NCBI GenBank assembly: GCA_964006375.1
Contig: OZ023262.1
Location: 56,506,366 to 56,570,365 of the forward strand
Reading direction: 5' to 3'
DNA length: 64,000 nucleotides
From: Tillus elongatus
Lineage: Eukaryota > Arthropoda > Insecta > Coleoptera > Cleridae
Shown here: piece by piece, positions 25,556 to 37,270 of the stretch
Layout of the letters: every line of letters begins with the position of its first letter
Numbering within the stretch: position 1 is the first letter of the stretch
Made by a program: the position numbers and the translations under genes
The notes under the pieces: model-generated
The model's database searches: none
Seen by the model: only the letters and a program-made list of their open reading frames with translations
Told to the model about the DNA's origin: nothing

Positions 25556-26409
25556 ACTCATCGGGATCGCTGCGTTAAGCGGGCAAAACACTATACAACT
25601 CATTAAACGATCCACAATATACGCACTGGTTCAAAATTTATGTCAAAACAAAACGTTAACGGAAATGAACTGAACGTCTCTAGCTTAGAAAGGAGAGCCA
25701 TGCGAGACTAAATTTACAATTTTTTGTGATCACCTATAAGTATTGCACATTTTGCTCAAAATTACCTGTATATGCCAATTTCTTAATGTGGTATGTAGAT
25801 CTGTACTGTCGACGTTAGCATGACATTTAGGTAAATATAGACTTAGAAAGAATGCGTTTAATCTTATAATTTCTAGGGGGTGGTGCTGTTTAAAATGCAA
25901 AGTGTGCCTGGTTATGAGTTAATATTTTCTGTATTTTCTTGCAGAAATAGTTGAATAATTCAACAATTTCCTGTATAATTTTCTGTGACATTATAGAACA
26001 CACTGGTTATTAAATGCCATATATAGTCAAAATGAACAAGACTAAATCATCCGCTTTCAGTTACAGTGACATAAGAAAGTCGTAAAAATTTACTGCCTAC
26101 AATTATTAATCCACAGCAAACCTGATTGGTACAGGACCCTCCTTATCATTGAAGTGCAGGGAAGGCTGAGAGTATGGCTATACAAATCTGTTGCCGCAAA
26201 TTCAATCCAGGTTTTAGGAACTTGTTATATTCTCGATAAAATGATCGTTGTTGCATCGTATAAGAACAGTAATTGTTTTTTATCCTGTGGCTATTGGCTA
26301 TAGTTCTTCAACCGTAAGTTATTTGGCTCTATCTTTTTGTGGTTGAATAATTTCAAAATATCGTCCAGACTAAAACACATGTCTTAGGAAAAACTGCTTA
26401 GCTTTCTGA
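25556..26409. other. No gene or repeat recognised
   Basis: AT-rich sequence without supported features. Confidence 0.4.
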
Positions 26410-26990
26410 TGTTAAAAAAGTCTGGACGCAGCAAGTGAGTTATGGTAGCGCATTTTCATAGAGCTTATCTACGCATTTTTTGCACGTTATATGTACGCAA
26501 AGAAAAATTAAAATTTGCTTGTAATCTAGTTTTGGAAACATTTAGATTTATAAACGCATAACATGATTTGAGACTAATTCAAATTTTCTTTTTGTTTCAA
26601 TTTCAATTACAGATAGGTGTATAATTTTAAGTTTATGTATTTTTCCAGCAAATGTTTGTAAAAATGTTATTGCGAAATTCACGTAAAAAAAGTATTTGCA
26701 AATTTTCATGTAAACATTTTGTTATTTCTGCCAAAAACCTTTCTGTGAATATTTATATCTTGGCTGGTGTAGTTTTTGTGTAAATTATTTCTGTCAAAAA
26801 CCTTTATGTGAATATTTATATCTTGGCTGGTGTAGTTTTTGTGTAAAATGCCTGAGTAGGTAAGTAGGTTCCTTGACCAGGAAAGTCAAACTAGTTTTTT
26901 TTGGGAAGTTCTTAATATTATGTTCTGGAAATCTTTGTACTTTTTCTAACCAATTTTTTTGATGAAATACGGTACAACATTGTGAGATGT
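26410..26990 (+). repeat. Family A terminal fragment with 58-bp duplication
   Basis: Terminal motif CTGGACGCAGCAAGTGAGTT at about 26419, AT-rich interior, and a tandem duplication of about 58 bp (26736-26793 and 26794-26850, each with TATCTTGGCTGGTGTAGTTT). It ends against retrozyme locus K3. Confidence 0.6.
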
Positions 26991-27500
26991 ACGCCAGGGT
27001 TGCCATCTCGGTGCGGAACCAGGTAGTATATTGTCACGACAGCTCCAAATAACACATAATGTTATAAAATAAAGACTGTGTACAACCAACTAACAATTTT
27101 CTAAATAGTCAGCCCTGACCCATTTCTCCCTAATATAGGGACAATGTATGTAAGGCTGGATGTATTCTCACCATAATTAGAACCCCAGACCGGTTTCGCT
27201 CTAATTAGAGCTCGTCAGTACGATATACTAATTGTAGCGAAAATACACCTATAATGTAATACAGCTAGGTAGCCAGCATCCTAGAACATTGTAAGCTCTA
27301 CGACAGGGTCGCCATCTCGGTGCGGAATCAGGTAGTATGTTGTCACGACAGCTCCAAATAACACAAACTGTTATAACATAGAGACTGTGTACAACCAGCT
27401 AACAAATTTATAAATTGGCAGCTCTGGCCCATTTCCTCCCTAGTATAGGGACAATGTATGTAAGGATAGATGTATTCTCACCATAATTAGAAACGCAATT
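26991..27500 (-). mobile_element. Retrozyme-like repeat K3, 310-bp tandem, minus strand
   Basis: One complete and one partial unit in tandem (CACCATAATTAGAA at 27179 and 27489, period 310), homologous to K1 in reverse orientation. A hammerhead with an intact core lies at the junction (27182-27226). The downstream unit is truncated near 26991. Non-coding. Confidence 0.7.
27182..27226 (-). ncRNA. Hammerhead ribozyme of K3, core intact
   Basis: Minus strand: CTGACGA (complement of 27212-27218), perfect stem II GCTCTAATTAGAGC (27198-27211), GAAA (27194-27197), CCGGTC (27188-27193). Stem I is weakened, as TGGGG replaces TACGG, so only an A-T and a G-T pair are left next to the core. Activity is uncertain because of stem I. 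Confidence 0.7.
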
Positions 27501-27504
27501 TAGC

Positions 27505-27790
27505 ATAAGTAGCATGTAAGTGGCTTGGATACGTTCGTTAGCTAGAAAAATCGAAATAGGTTTCCAGGAAAATTTTGGGTTTTCCTTCGGAAAAAAACTT
27601 TATCTCCAAAAATAAAAAAGCTATGGTAACTAAATTTGGCAGGTAAGTGTATGATATTAAAAGGAAACTATATACCAAAATTTATATTTCTATGTTACAA
27701 GGAAAAAACTTAAAAAATATTTGGTGCCAAATCATTTCTATGAAAGTTCACTACCATAACGCACTTGCCACGTTCAGACTTTTTAAGTTA
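27505..27790 (-). mobile_element. Family A copy A8, core to terminal motif
   Basis: Core from about 27515 (GTGGCTTGGATACGTTCGTT), then the module with TTTCTATGTTACAAGG, and the terminal motif in complement (CACTACCATAACGCACTTGC, 27748-27767). It is head to head with copy A9, whose terminal motif starts at 27806. Confidence 0.65.
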
Positions 27791-28123
27791 TGTTTAAAAA
27801 AGCCTGGACGCAAGAAGTGCGTTATGGTAGTGAATTTTCATAGAAATGATCTGGCACAAATTATTTTATTATAACTTTTTTTCCTTGTAACATAGAAATC
27901 TAAATGTTGGTGTATAGTTTACTTTTTATATCCTAAACCTACCTACCAAATTTGGTTATCATATCTTTTTTATTTTTTGAGATAGAAATTTTTTTCGAAT
28001 GAAAACTCAATTTCTTGGAAAACCTCGTCCGATTTTCCTGACTAACGAACTTATCCAAGCCATTTACAAAAGGAACGTACGTGTCAAATTTTATCAAAAT
28101 CGGCCCATATTTTTTGAGTTATC

Positions 28124-28125
<2 letters not shown>

Positions 28126-28202
<77 letters not shown>
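28126..28202. repeat. (TA)n microsatellite
   Basis: About 38 TA units, left flank of D2. Confidence 0.95.
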
Positions 28203-28207
<5 letters not shown>

Positions 28208-28940
28208 GGTGGCGCTTTGAAAACGTAAAAGACCGATTTGGGTCCAGAGAATTTTTTTTTAGAAACGCCTAAACACGTCAATTTTAATACTGAGGGGGAC
28301 ATGTTTTGACATAAAACTCAACTTTGGGTGGTTATAACAATCCTCATATTTTAAATAGGGAAGATGGGTAGAGTGTTACATCATTTGAAAGCTCTTTCTT
28401 TTCTGAATTCAGCACACAAGTTTTATCAACTCGTTTAAAAATTACTCACAGTTGAAGATGCAAAAACGCATTTCACTCATTCCGATAAGAAATGTGCTGA
28501 TAGTCAATGTTTTCTTGGTTTGTAAACAAAAAATGGACTATCAGAACATTTCTTATCGGAATGAGAGAAATGCGGTTTATTATTACAGTTTATTGGTCGG
28601 TTTGATACTTGATAGTACTACCGAAAATTCATTTTACAATGGTGTATTCTGTAGAAGAAAGAGTTCAAATAATTACTCTTTTTTTCAAAAACGATGACTG
28701 TGCCAACCGTACAGCAAATTTGTTTAATGAACGACATCCGAACAGACATGTTAACAGAAAATACATTTTGAAGTTAGTTGCAAAGTTTCGACAAAGTGGT
28801 TCAGTAGCCAACAAAAAACGGAATCGTGAATGTGAATTTCCGGTTAGAAATGAGACTACTGAGATTGAAGTTTTAGGACAAATTGCTGCAGACCCAACTT
28901 TGAGCACGAGAAAATTGGCCAATGATTCAAATATCTAAAG

Positions 28941-29337
28941 CCTGGACGCAGCAAGTGCATTATGGTAGTGAATTTTCATAGAAATGATCTGGTACAAAAT
29001 ATTTTATTATAACTTTTTTTCTTGTAACATAGAAATCTAAATTTGGATGTATAGTTTACTTTTTATATCGTAAACCTACCTACGAAATTTGGTTATCATA
29101 GATTTTTTATTTTTTAGGATAAAATTTTTTTTCAAATGAAAACTCAAAATTTTCCCGGAAAACCTCGTCCGATTTTTCTGATTAACGAACTTATCAAAGC
29201 CATTTACAAAAGGAAGGTACGTGCCAAATTTTATCAAAATCGGCCCATGATTCTTTGAGATAAATTTTTTTTTCGAATGAAAACTCAAAATTTTCCCGGA
29301 AAACCTCGTCCGATTTTCCTTTCTACGAAAATTCACT
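28941..29337 (+). mobile_element. Nested family A copy A10 inside D2 transposase
   Basis: Comparison with the uninterrupted copies D1 and D3 shows the host sequence stopping at TCAAATATCTAAA and resuming at AAAAGAATAATTATTTAGCG. The insert starts CCTGGACGCAGCAAGTGCAT and ends CGAAAATTCACT. This defines both ends of the family; the duplication is at most a few A residues. It has one and a half core units and no (TA)n tract, so (TA)n is not needed for a copy to exist. Confidence 0.85.
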
Positions 29338-29527
29338 AAAAGAATAATTATTTAGCGAATATTGAAGCATCATAAATTTCACCCGTATAAAATTTTGATC
29401 GGCGGCTGGAGTTTTGTGAAGTTATGATTGCACGAATAGCTTATAACGGGAACTTTCTGTTCAATATCTGTTTTTCAGACGAGTGTACGTTTTTATTAAA
29501 CTCTAGTCAGTCAATCGTCATAAGTGT

Positions 29528-29848
29528 CGTTATTGGGCAGATAATAGTCCAAGAAATTTTGACGAAGTCCACACTCAAACTACACAGAAATTGAATGTCT
29601 GGACTGGCATTTTTGGAGACCGTTTAATCGGACCCGTTATTGGGCAGATAATAATCCAAGAAATTTTGACGAAGTCCACACTCAAACTACACAGAAATTG
29701 AATGTCTGGACTGGCATTTTTGGAGACCGTTTAATCGGACCCGTTATTGGGCAGATAATAATCCAAGAAATTTTGACGAAGTCCACACTTAAACTCCACA
29801 GAAATTGAATGTCTGCACTGGCATTTTTGGAGACCGTTTAATCGGACC
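29528..29848. repeat. Triplicated 107-bp segment in D2
   Basis: The block CGTTATTGGGCAGATAATA starts at 29528, 29635 and 29742. D1 and D3 have a single copy. The period of 107 is not a multiple of three, so each extra unit shifts the transposase frame. Confidence 0.9.
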
Positions 29849-30496
29849 AATTTTTATTGATGGCAATTTGAGTGGCGAAACGTATTTGGAGTTACTAGAA
29901 GATATCATTTACCCTCTACTAATTGAAATTGTTGAAAATGATGATCGCTATTAAGAAAATCAATTAGTGAAAGAATTACGACGACGCATTGTTGAAGAAT
30001 GGCGTCTAATAACTCCACAAATGCTCCAGAATGTCAGAGCTGGTTTTGAACAAAATTTGTACTTTTGTATGGAAGCTGGTGGTCAACAATTTAAACACTT
30101 ACTTAACTGAATAAACATTTTTGAATGTTTGGTTTTGTTTTTAAGTTTTTTTTTAACGAAAAATTTACTAATTAGTGCATTTATTATCACAATAAATGAA
30201 ATACGTTCTTGCAACTCCAACTGTGAATAATTTTTAAACGAGTTTATAAAACTTCCAAAAAAATTAGTGTGCCGGACTCAGAAAATAAAGATCTTTCAAG
30301 TGATGTGACACTCGACCCATGTTCCCTATTTAAAATATAAGGGTTGTTATCACCACCCTTAAGGGGTTGATGTGACAAAATTGAGTTTTATGTCAAAACA
30401 TGTCCCCCTCAATATTAAAAATGACGTGTTTCAGCGTTTCTTAAAAAAAAATTTCTCTGGACGCAAATCGGTCTGTTTCGTTTTCAATGCGCCACG

Positions 30497-30499
<3 letters not shown>

Positions 30500-30575
<76 letters not shown>
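30500..30575. repeat. (TA)n microsatellite
   Basis: About 37 TA units, right flank of D2. Confidence 0.95.
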
Positions 30576-30576
<1 letters not shown>

Positions 30577-30690
30577 CATATAAATATTGAAACTGACGCC
30601 AGATATGGGTTCTAGGGTTCCTAGTTCGCGCTCATTTGCAAAATTTCTTCCAAATTCAAAAGTCGGGATCTCCCCAATAGTGAATTTTTT

Positions 30691-31508
30691 ATAATCTTAC
30701 ATATTCTTGTTATCATATATGAGTTTTAAATATCATTGTACATTGATAACTAAATCCTTGTTTATATTCGCATCACGTACTCAATCATATACGAGCTTGT
30801 TACTTGATTGAGGTGAGTGACGCGATATAATTAACCTGCATTATCTAAACACCAGAGTAATAATAAAGATACCCTTGAAAGCGACACAACATGAACAATC
30901 AGTATTTCATGAATAAGCTGTATCGATATTTATTTTATAGAACGATTTGCATATTAATAGGAACACCTGCGTTTGATAAAACATGTGTTTTATTGAGATT
31001 ACTTACCATTAAAGAACAGTCTGGACATAAAGTTAAATCCGTGTCAACGATACCAGCTCATATCGATATTTGCATCGGGTAATGAATAAAAACCGTACTA
31101 ACTGCAGCCTGCAATATTTTTTTACTAGCTATATTGAATTTTATGTTGTGCGATTTTGTTCGTTTTATTGCCAACGTTCTAGTCCAATTAATAAACATTC
31201 ATGTGCGCTTTTTAAACTGTCATTGCGTTGCAAAATTGTTTATACTAAGTGTTTATGTAGTTTTATTACGAATTCATTTTTTCAGCACGAAATCATTTGT
31301 TTAGTGTCGCTTTCACTTCAGCAGTAATAATTATTGATAAAGCGTGTACCGAAGCCTGGATTAACTTAAATTGTATGTTTTATCGTGGATTCTTGTAGAA
31401 ACAAGTTAGCTATTAACTATACTGCCTTTCAAAAAAAAATCGAAACACCAAGCAAGGGTTAATGAATTTTAATAAAATTTATACATTATGTGTGTTTAAT
31501 GTGTATGT
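30691..31508. other. No gene recognised
   Basis: Several short open frames (63-85 codons at 30891-31327), none with a recognisable domain. No repeats seen. Confidence 0.35.
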
Positions 31509-31783
31509 GTGTGTTTTTGTTTCTTTAACGTCGGTCTATTTCCGCGACTATGGCCAATCACCGACGCCAGTGAGCAGTTTCACCTCGCTATCTTGGAAAT
31601 TTTGCCGAACCCATGCCTTTCTGTAACGAGGGTAGGGATCTTTAACGTGCCTAACATCGAATGGACACGGGACCGACATGTTTACACCCCCTGCGAAGGG
31701 CGGAACGTGCAGACATTCAATTTGCTGAAATATAATGCCACAACCTCGGTTGGTGTTAATGTTACAGTATGTACAGAAAAAAA

Positions 31784-32888
<1,105 letters not shown>

Positions 32889-33785
32889 GAGAACACTGGG
32901 AACCCAATACACTTCGGTTTAAAGGCACACGTTCTTACACTGCACTACAGAGGCTCTAATGTGCGTAAGTGCCATATGCCGTTCCCCAGCAAATTCTCAA
33001 TTTCTGCATTCTCCAGTGGCGCCTGGTGATAACGGGCACAGGGGCACGTGCCCAGCCCAAATTTCAATAGAGAAAATATATTTCTTTTGTTTTAATTTAC
33101 TACAAATGACTATTAGCAAGTTACAATAACAAACGATCCATATTCGGATTATTATTCCTTTTATACCACAAATAATGATTTTTATCACATACATATATGA
33201 TAGACTCAGCTCCGCGACACCGTACTTTATTCTACGGTAGACTCTGACTTTGCATCCGGACACCGTCATCGCATTACGCGTGCTTGGGCCTTTGAATATA
33301 CACTCAAAGACGTGGGCAGCCCTCGTTTGTCATCGAGCTTGTCACGATCGCAGACGGAACACGGCGATAATGTCGTTAAAGTCGATTTTAAGATGGACTG
33401 AAGGGGTCACACATGTTGTGTGACCGTTTTGTTGAAATTGTAAAAGTGAGGTCAGAATTATCGGAAACTGATTATGTGCCAGTAGAAACTAGCTCCAAAA
33501 GACAGAGAAGTGCCGCAATAGAAGTATGTGACGTTATTATAACACAATTAAAAGATAGATTTTCTTTCACAGAACATTTGCCTCTTTCAAATTTGTTGTC
33601 AACACCTAGAGTTTTAACTCTTACGAAGTAAACTTCCCAGAAAATGATTTTCAAACTAGTATTCAGCGCTATATTTTTTTGATACGCGGAAACAGAACAT
33701 AATTAACTACTTTATACAACCGAGAAGATATGAAATCTATGGAAGGTGTTAGTGCTTTCTTGTTCTTCTCTTTTCTTCTTCTTCT

Positions 33786-35125
33786 CTCCTTTCAGTCGTC
33801 TCTAAAGTGATGGAAAAGTATATAAACACCGAATTACTAAAATTTCTTGAAAAACACAGTCTAATCCACGACAGGCAGTATGGATTCCGTCAGCGCAGAT
33901 CGACTGCCGACCTCCTTTCCTTTGTAACCCATTCTTGGAACAAGTCTATGGAACTATACGGTGAATCCCAGATTGTCGCTCTAGACATATCCAAAGCATT
34001 CGACCAGGTCTGGCACGCAGCGCTGCTTAATAAACTTCCGGCCTATGGCCTACCACCAAAACTCTGTACCTGGACAGCAAATTTCCTCTTAAACCGGAGC
34101 ATTTCTGTTGTCGTGGATGGCCATTCCTCTAAACTGTATCCAATTAATGCAGGAGTTCCTCAAGGTTCAGCTTTAGCCCCTACTTTGTTTCTTTTCCACA
34201 TCAATGACCTCCTCTCTAGCACATCCAACCCAGTTCACAGTTACGCGGACGACAACACCCCCCACTCAAATATACAATATTCTAAGCCTGTCTCTTTAAC
34301 CCAATTAGATGAGGATCGCAGACTCATGGAGGATTCTGTCTCCGTGGATCTCCAAAAAATATTAGACTGGGGACTTGTACAATTCAACCCCACCAAAACT
34401 CAGTGTTGCTTTCTTTCTCATAAGAGATACACCAGCCCTAGACCCATCACAATGAACAACCAAGTTATTCAAAGTAATGACCCCTTTTCTCTTGTTGGCA
34501 TTTCTGTGGATCGAAATCTCAATTGGCACAAACATGTCACATCAATTGCAGAAGCAGCTGCTAAGAAATTAGGTTTCCTCTTCCGGGTCGCAAATACTTT
34601 TCACCAGCTAATCTCTATACCTTATATACTTCACAAATAAGGCTAAACCTCGAATACTGCTCCCACATCTGGGGTGTAGCTGCCGCTTCTACACACGCTA
34701 TCCTGGACTCCATTCAAAAGAGAGCTATACATCTCATCGGTGACCCTACCCTCACCCAGAGGCTGCCATCCCTTGCCCACCGACGTGCCGTTGGTGACCT
34801 CTCTCTTGTATAGATATCTGCACGGGCATTGTTCAGAGGAGCTTTCTTCCATAGTTCCTCCAACTGCTGCCCCCAACAGATCTACCAGGGGAACAGAGCG
34901 AATGCACCCCTTTACTGTCCAGGTCACCAGACATAGAACATCTTGTTATGCCCGCTCTTTTGTCCCGAGGACTTCCACGTTGTGGAATTCCTTGCCGGCA
35001 CATGTTTTTCCTTCTCCTCTGAACCTTCAAACCTTCAAGTCCAGAATTAACAAGTTGCCTCTTTCCTCATTGTCGACACCCACGGTACGAATGTATTTAG
35101 GCTGTCAGCCCTCGTGGTGTGTTGT
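33786..35125 (+). mobile_element. LINE copy 3, 5'-truncated (jockey/CR1-like)
   Basis: Plus-strand copy of the same LINE as 4616-5800 and 56339-59480, starting within CCTTTCAGTCGTCTCTAAAG and ending GTGTGTTGTTGAAATAA. The tail is short and not polyadenylated. Confidence 0.85.
33807..35095 (+). pseudogene. LINE reverse transcriptase, C-terminal two thirds
   Basis: Open for 277 codons (33807-34640). RT motifs: [34 protein letters not shown] (motif A Asp), AGVPQGSALAPTLFLFHIND (motif B), SYADDN (motif C catalytic DD). Then come the thumb, VGISVDRNLNWHKHV and a C-terminal part. A frameshift near 34600-34640 and a further one near 34810 break the end, but [20 protein letters not shown] is still readable to about 35095. 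The endonuclease is lost by 5' truncation. This is the best preserved RT frame in the window. Confidence 0.9.
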
Positions 35126-35425
35126 TGAAATAATACATTTTCTAAAGGAAAATAACCTTAACGAAACATTTCCTGAAATTTATAAACTATGTAATATTGT
35201 AGCAGATTCCAATGACCACTTCAGAAAGCGCAAGGTGCTTTTTTATTTTAAAGCGCGTTAAGACATTTTAAAGAAATACCATGAGTCAAGACAGGCTTAC
35301 AGCATTGGGCATGTTGTCCATCGAGAAAAATATGGTAAAAGAAATCCGGAACTTTAATGAAAAAGTGATTAACATTTTTTTGAACAATAAGGACAGGCGA
35401 GCTGATTTTCTCTACAAGTAACGGT

Positions 35426-35644
35426 AAGATAATTATATCAATTTTAATTACATGTTGCCATCCATGATTTTAATTTATTTAGGCCCTTGATATTGGTGAT
35501 TAAATATTATATCAAATATCTACCAATTTTCCAAAAAATATTCTTGCGAAAGTCTATATTTTTGTATAAAACAATTCTTCATTGGAATTCTGAAGTGTCA
35601 GGAAAACGCGTGACCTTGAAAATTTTCCATATTCGTTACTGATA
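35426..35644. other. Unassigned sequence, probably hAT 3' part
   Basis: AT-rich, with no domain. No hAT right end could be identified. Confidence 0.3.
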
Positions 35645-35885
35645 GACAATCCTACTCACGGACATTAATCCTGTGAATTACCACATTTGGGGACATCTGA
35701 AGACTAAAGTTAATGCAACTCCCATAAGTGGTACGGACGAACTACTTAAGAGAACAGACAATGCCTGTCAAGAGATGAAAAATAATCTGGACACCATTAG
35801 AAAATCTGTGAACCACATTTTCACAAGGCCAAGACTATGCATCCAAAAGTATGGATCTATATTTAAACAACCGTTGTAGTTTTTT
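35645..35885 (+). pseudogene. Tc1/mariner transposase C-terminal relic
   Basis: The segment VNYHIWGHLKTKVNATPIS corresponds to the third catalytic region and following residues (usually LDYFLWGHLK) of mariner-like transposases, followed by a helix with ELLKRTDNACQEMKNNLDTI and a C-terminal GSIFKQPL. The third Asp is Asn here, which would be inactivating. No terminal repeats recognised; unrelated in detail to D, E, F or G. Confidence 0.65.
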
Positions 35886-37149
35886 GTGGTACTAACAGGG
35901 CAGAGGTGAATGTAGCTAGTGAAATATGTGATTCAACGCTTGTCGTGGTATTAGCCAGTGGAGTAGTTCGTTGCGCTCGCTAGTTTTTTCGCTCAACTTC
36001 CTTCTTGCTGTACTGTGAGTACATGGAAGCTGTTGTGGTTGTGGGAGCTTAGAACTGGCACAAACCCAGAGACGGTGCTACGTGCAATTCTCCGTATAGA
36101 AAATTTTGAAATCATCTAAAGTCGTGGACCTCTATATAAGCGAAGATTTTCATGAAAATTCGCCAAAATGATCATGTCGTGTGCTACAATAAACAACTGT
36201 TTATTATAATTCAGAAGCTCATTCACCGCAATCGTTTTTCACAGCTGTACATGATTAAGCTCCACCAACATATAAAGCGTGAAATGAAATAAGTAACTCA
36301 CAGCCTCTTTGTGAACTTCAAAGTGGAGAAATGTGTCGAGCTGTAGTAATGTCAGATGTTCAGTGTGCTAATTATAGTATAGACATCTGAAGAGTGGAGA
36401 AAATTGATCGGATAAAAATCCTTAACAACCGAGTGGCATTTCTATGTGCACAGATAGAACAACGGCAGAGAATCGTCATTTGCATTGGTAATCATACCAT
36501 TAGGTGCTTGATTGCAAGCCAGCCGAGGTAATCTTTAGATCGAGCATCGTGTTATTTGATTCTTTTAGCATAGTTGGCCTAGGAAATAAAACATCCTGAA
36601 CAATACACATACACATAACATACATAGCGTTATCAAGACATGGTGTACTTTCATCTGAAAGCAATCCATCCCACGGAATGGCGTATCGCTCTTCCACCTC
36701 GAGAGCTTTCACAGTCCACAGACAATCGCAAACGTGATGCCCATCAACCATTAACTTGTACCATTTGATTTTGTATGCAGAGGCGTAACTGCTGAAGATA
36801 AGGAAACAGCCCTTTGAACTCGACGACAAATTGATAACGATCGTTTAATCGAAAGACAAACAGGTACAAATTGATTGAAAATATTTTATTATGTACTAGC
36901 TGTCCCGACATATGTTGCCTGGCTCAAATTTCAATATGTCAGACGACATGTTCGCACGTAGCGATATAAATTTGAGACAAAAGCACTTTCGGTTTCCCGA
37001 ATTTTCCAATTTTCGGGGCAACTTTTCAATTTTTCTTTCCCTAAACACCCCCTTCGGTCTGTTACGAACATTTAAAAAAAATTGACCACTCGATCCAGAC
37101 GTTCTCAAGTGATGCGTTTACCAACGAACAGTATTTAATTGAATGTGAA
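35886..37149. other. No gene recognised
   Basis: A 109-codon minus-strand frame (36500-36829) with EERYAIPWDGLLSDESTPCL is not recognised and has no supporting context. The stretch at about 36890-36990 (TACTAGCTGTCCCGACATATG) resembles a widespread arthropod repeat motif (CTAGCTGWCCCG), but I cannot assign it. Confidence 0.3.
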
Positions 37150-37188
37150 TTTTCTTTAAAAAATTCACTAATGGGAAAATCTGTGTTT

Positions 37189-37266
<78 letters not shown>
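37150..37266 (-). repeat. Family A end fragment A12 with (TA)n
   Basis: Palindromic end GTGAATTTTCTTTAAAAAAT and TTCACTAATGGG, then a deletion joins it directly to CATACATACATA and (TA)n (37201-37266). The Tigger element follows inside the (TA)n. Confidence 0.65.

Positions 37267-37270
<4 letters not shown>

Larger units (their letters stand above)
28639..30109 (+). pseudogene. D2 transposase relic
   Basis: N-terminal part is open for 109 codons in one frame (to 28938; ATG at 28609, D-family start at 28639) and includes RTANLFNERHPNRH and LKLVAKFRQSGSVANK, then is cut by the family A insertion. After 29337 the frame continues in pieces (FSDECTFLLN near 29478), the 107-bp triplication shifts frame, and the catalytic second and third Asp motifs are missing. 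It ends with a QQFKHLLN-like tail at about 30109. Confidence 0.8.
28203..30499 (+). mobile_element. DD41D mariner-like element D2 with nested family A
   Basis: Same family as D1 and D3. Left end AGGGTGGTGGCGCTTTGAAA and right end complement to 30499, both against (TA)n. It holds the internal hairpin (28477-28565), a transposase relic, a family A insertion at 28941-29337 and a 107-bp triplication (29528-29848). The region between the second Asp and the C-terminus is deleted near 29965. Confidence 0.85.
27804..30690 (+). mobile_element. Family A copy A9, split by mariner D2
   Basis: Terminal motif CTGGACGCAAGAAGTGCGTT (27807), module, core (27980-28120), (TA)n (28126-28202), D2 (28203-30499), (TA)n (30500-30575), end module 30576-30690 with GGGTTCCTAGTTCGCGCTC and AATAGTGAATTTTTT. 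The element is readable across the insertion. Confidence 0.75.
33014..35425 (+). mobile_element. hAT element (ZMYM type) relic, split by LINE copy 3
   Basis: Left end CAGTGGCGCCTGGTGATAAC at 33014 followed by GGGGCACGTGCCCAGCCC, typical of arthropod hAT ends. Part one of the coding relic lies at 33413-33631 (KRQRSAAIEVCDVIITQLKD). The LINE occupies 33786-35125. Part two (35126-35425) holds the C-terminal dimerisation region with FLKENNLNETFPEIYKLCNI and, in another frame, MSQDRLTALGMLSIEKNMVK, which is the hAT C-terminal signature. No right terminal repeat was found. Confidence 0.65.
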
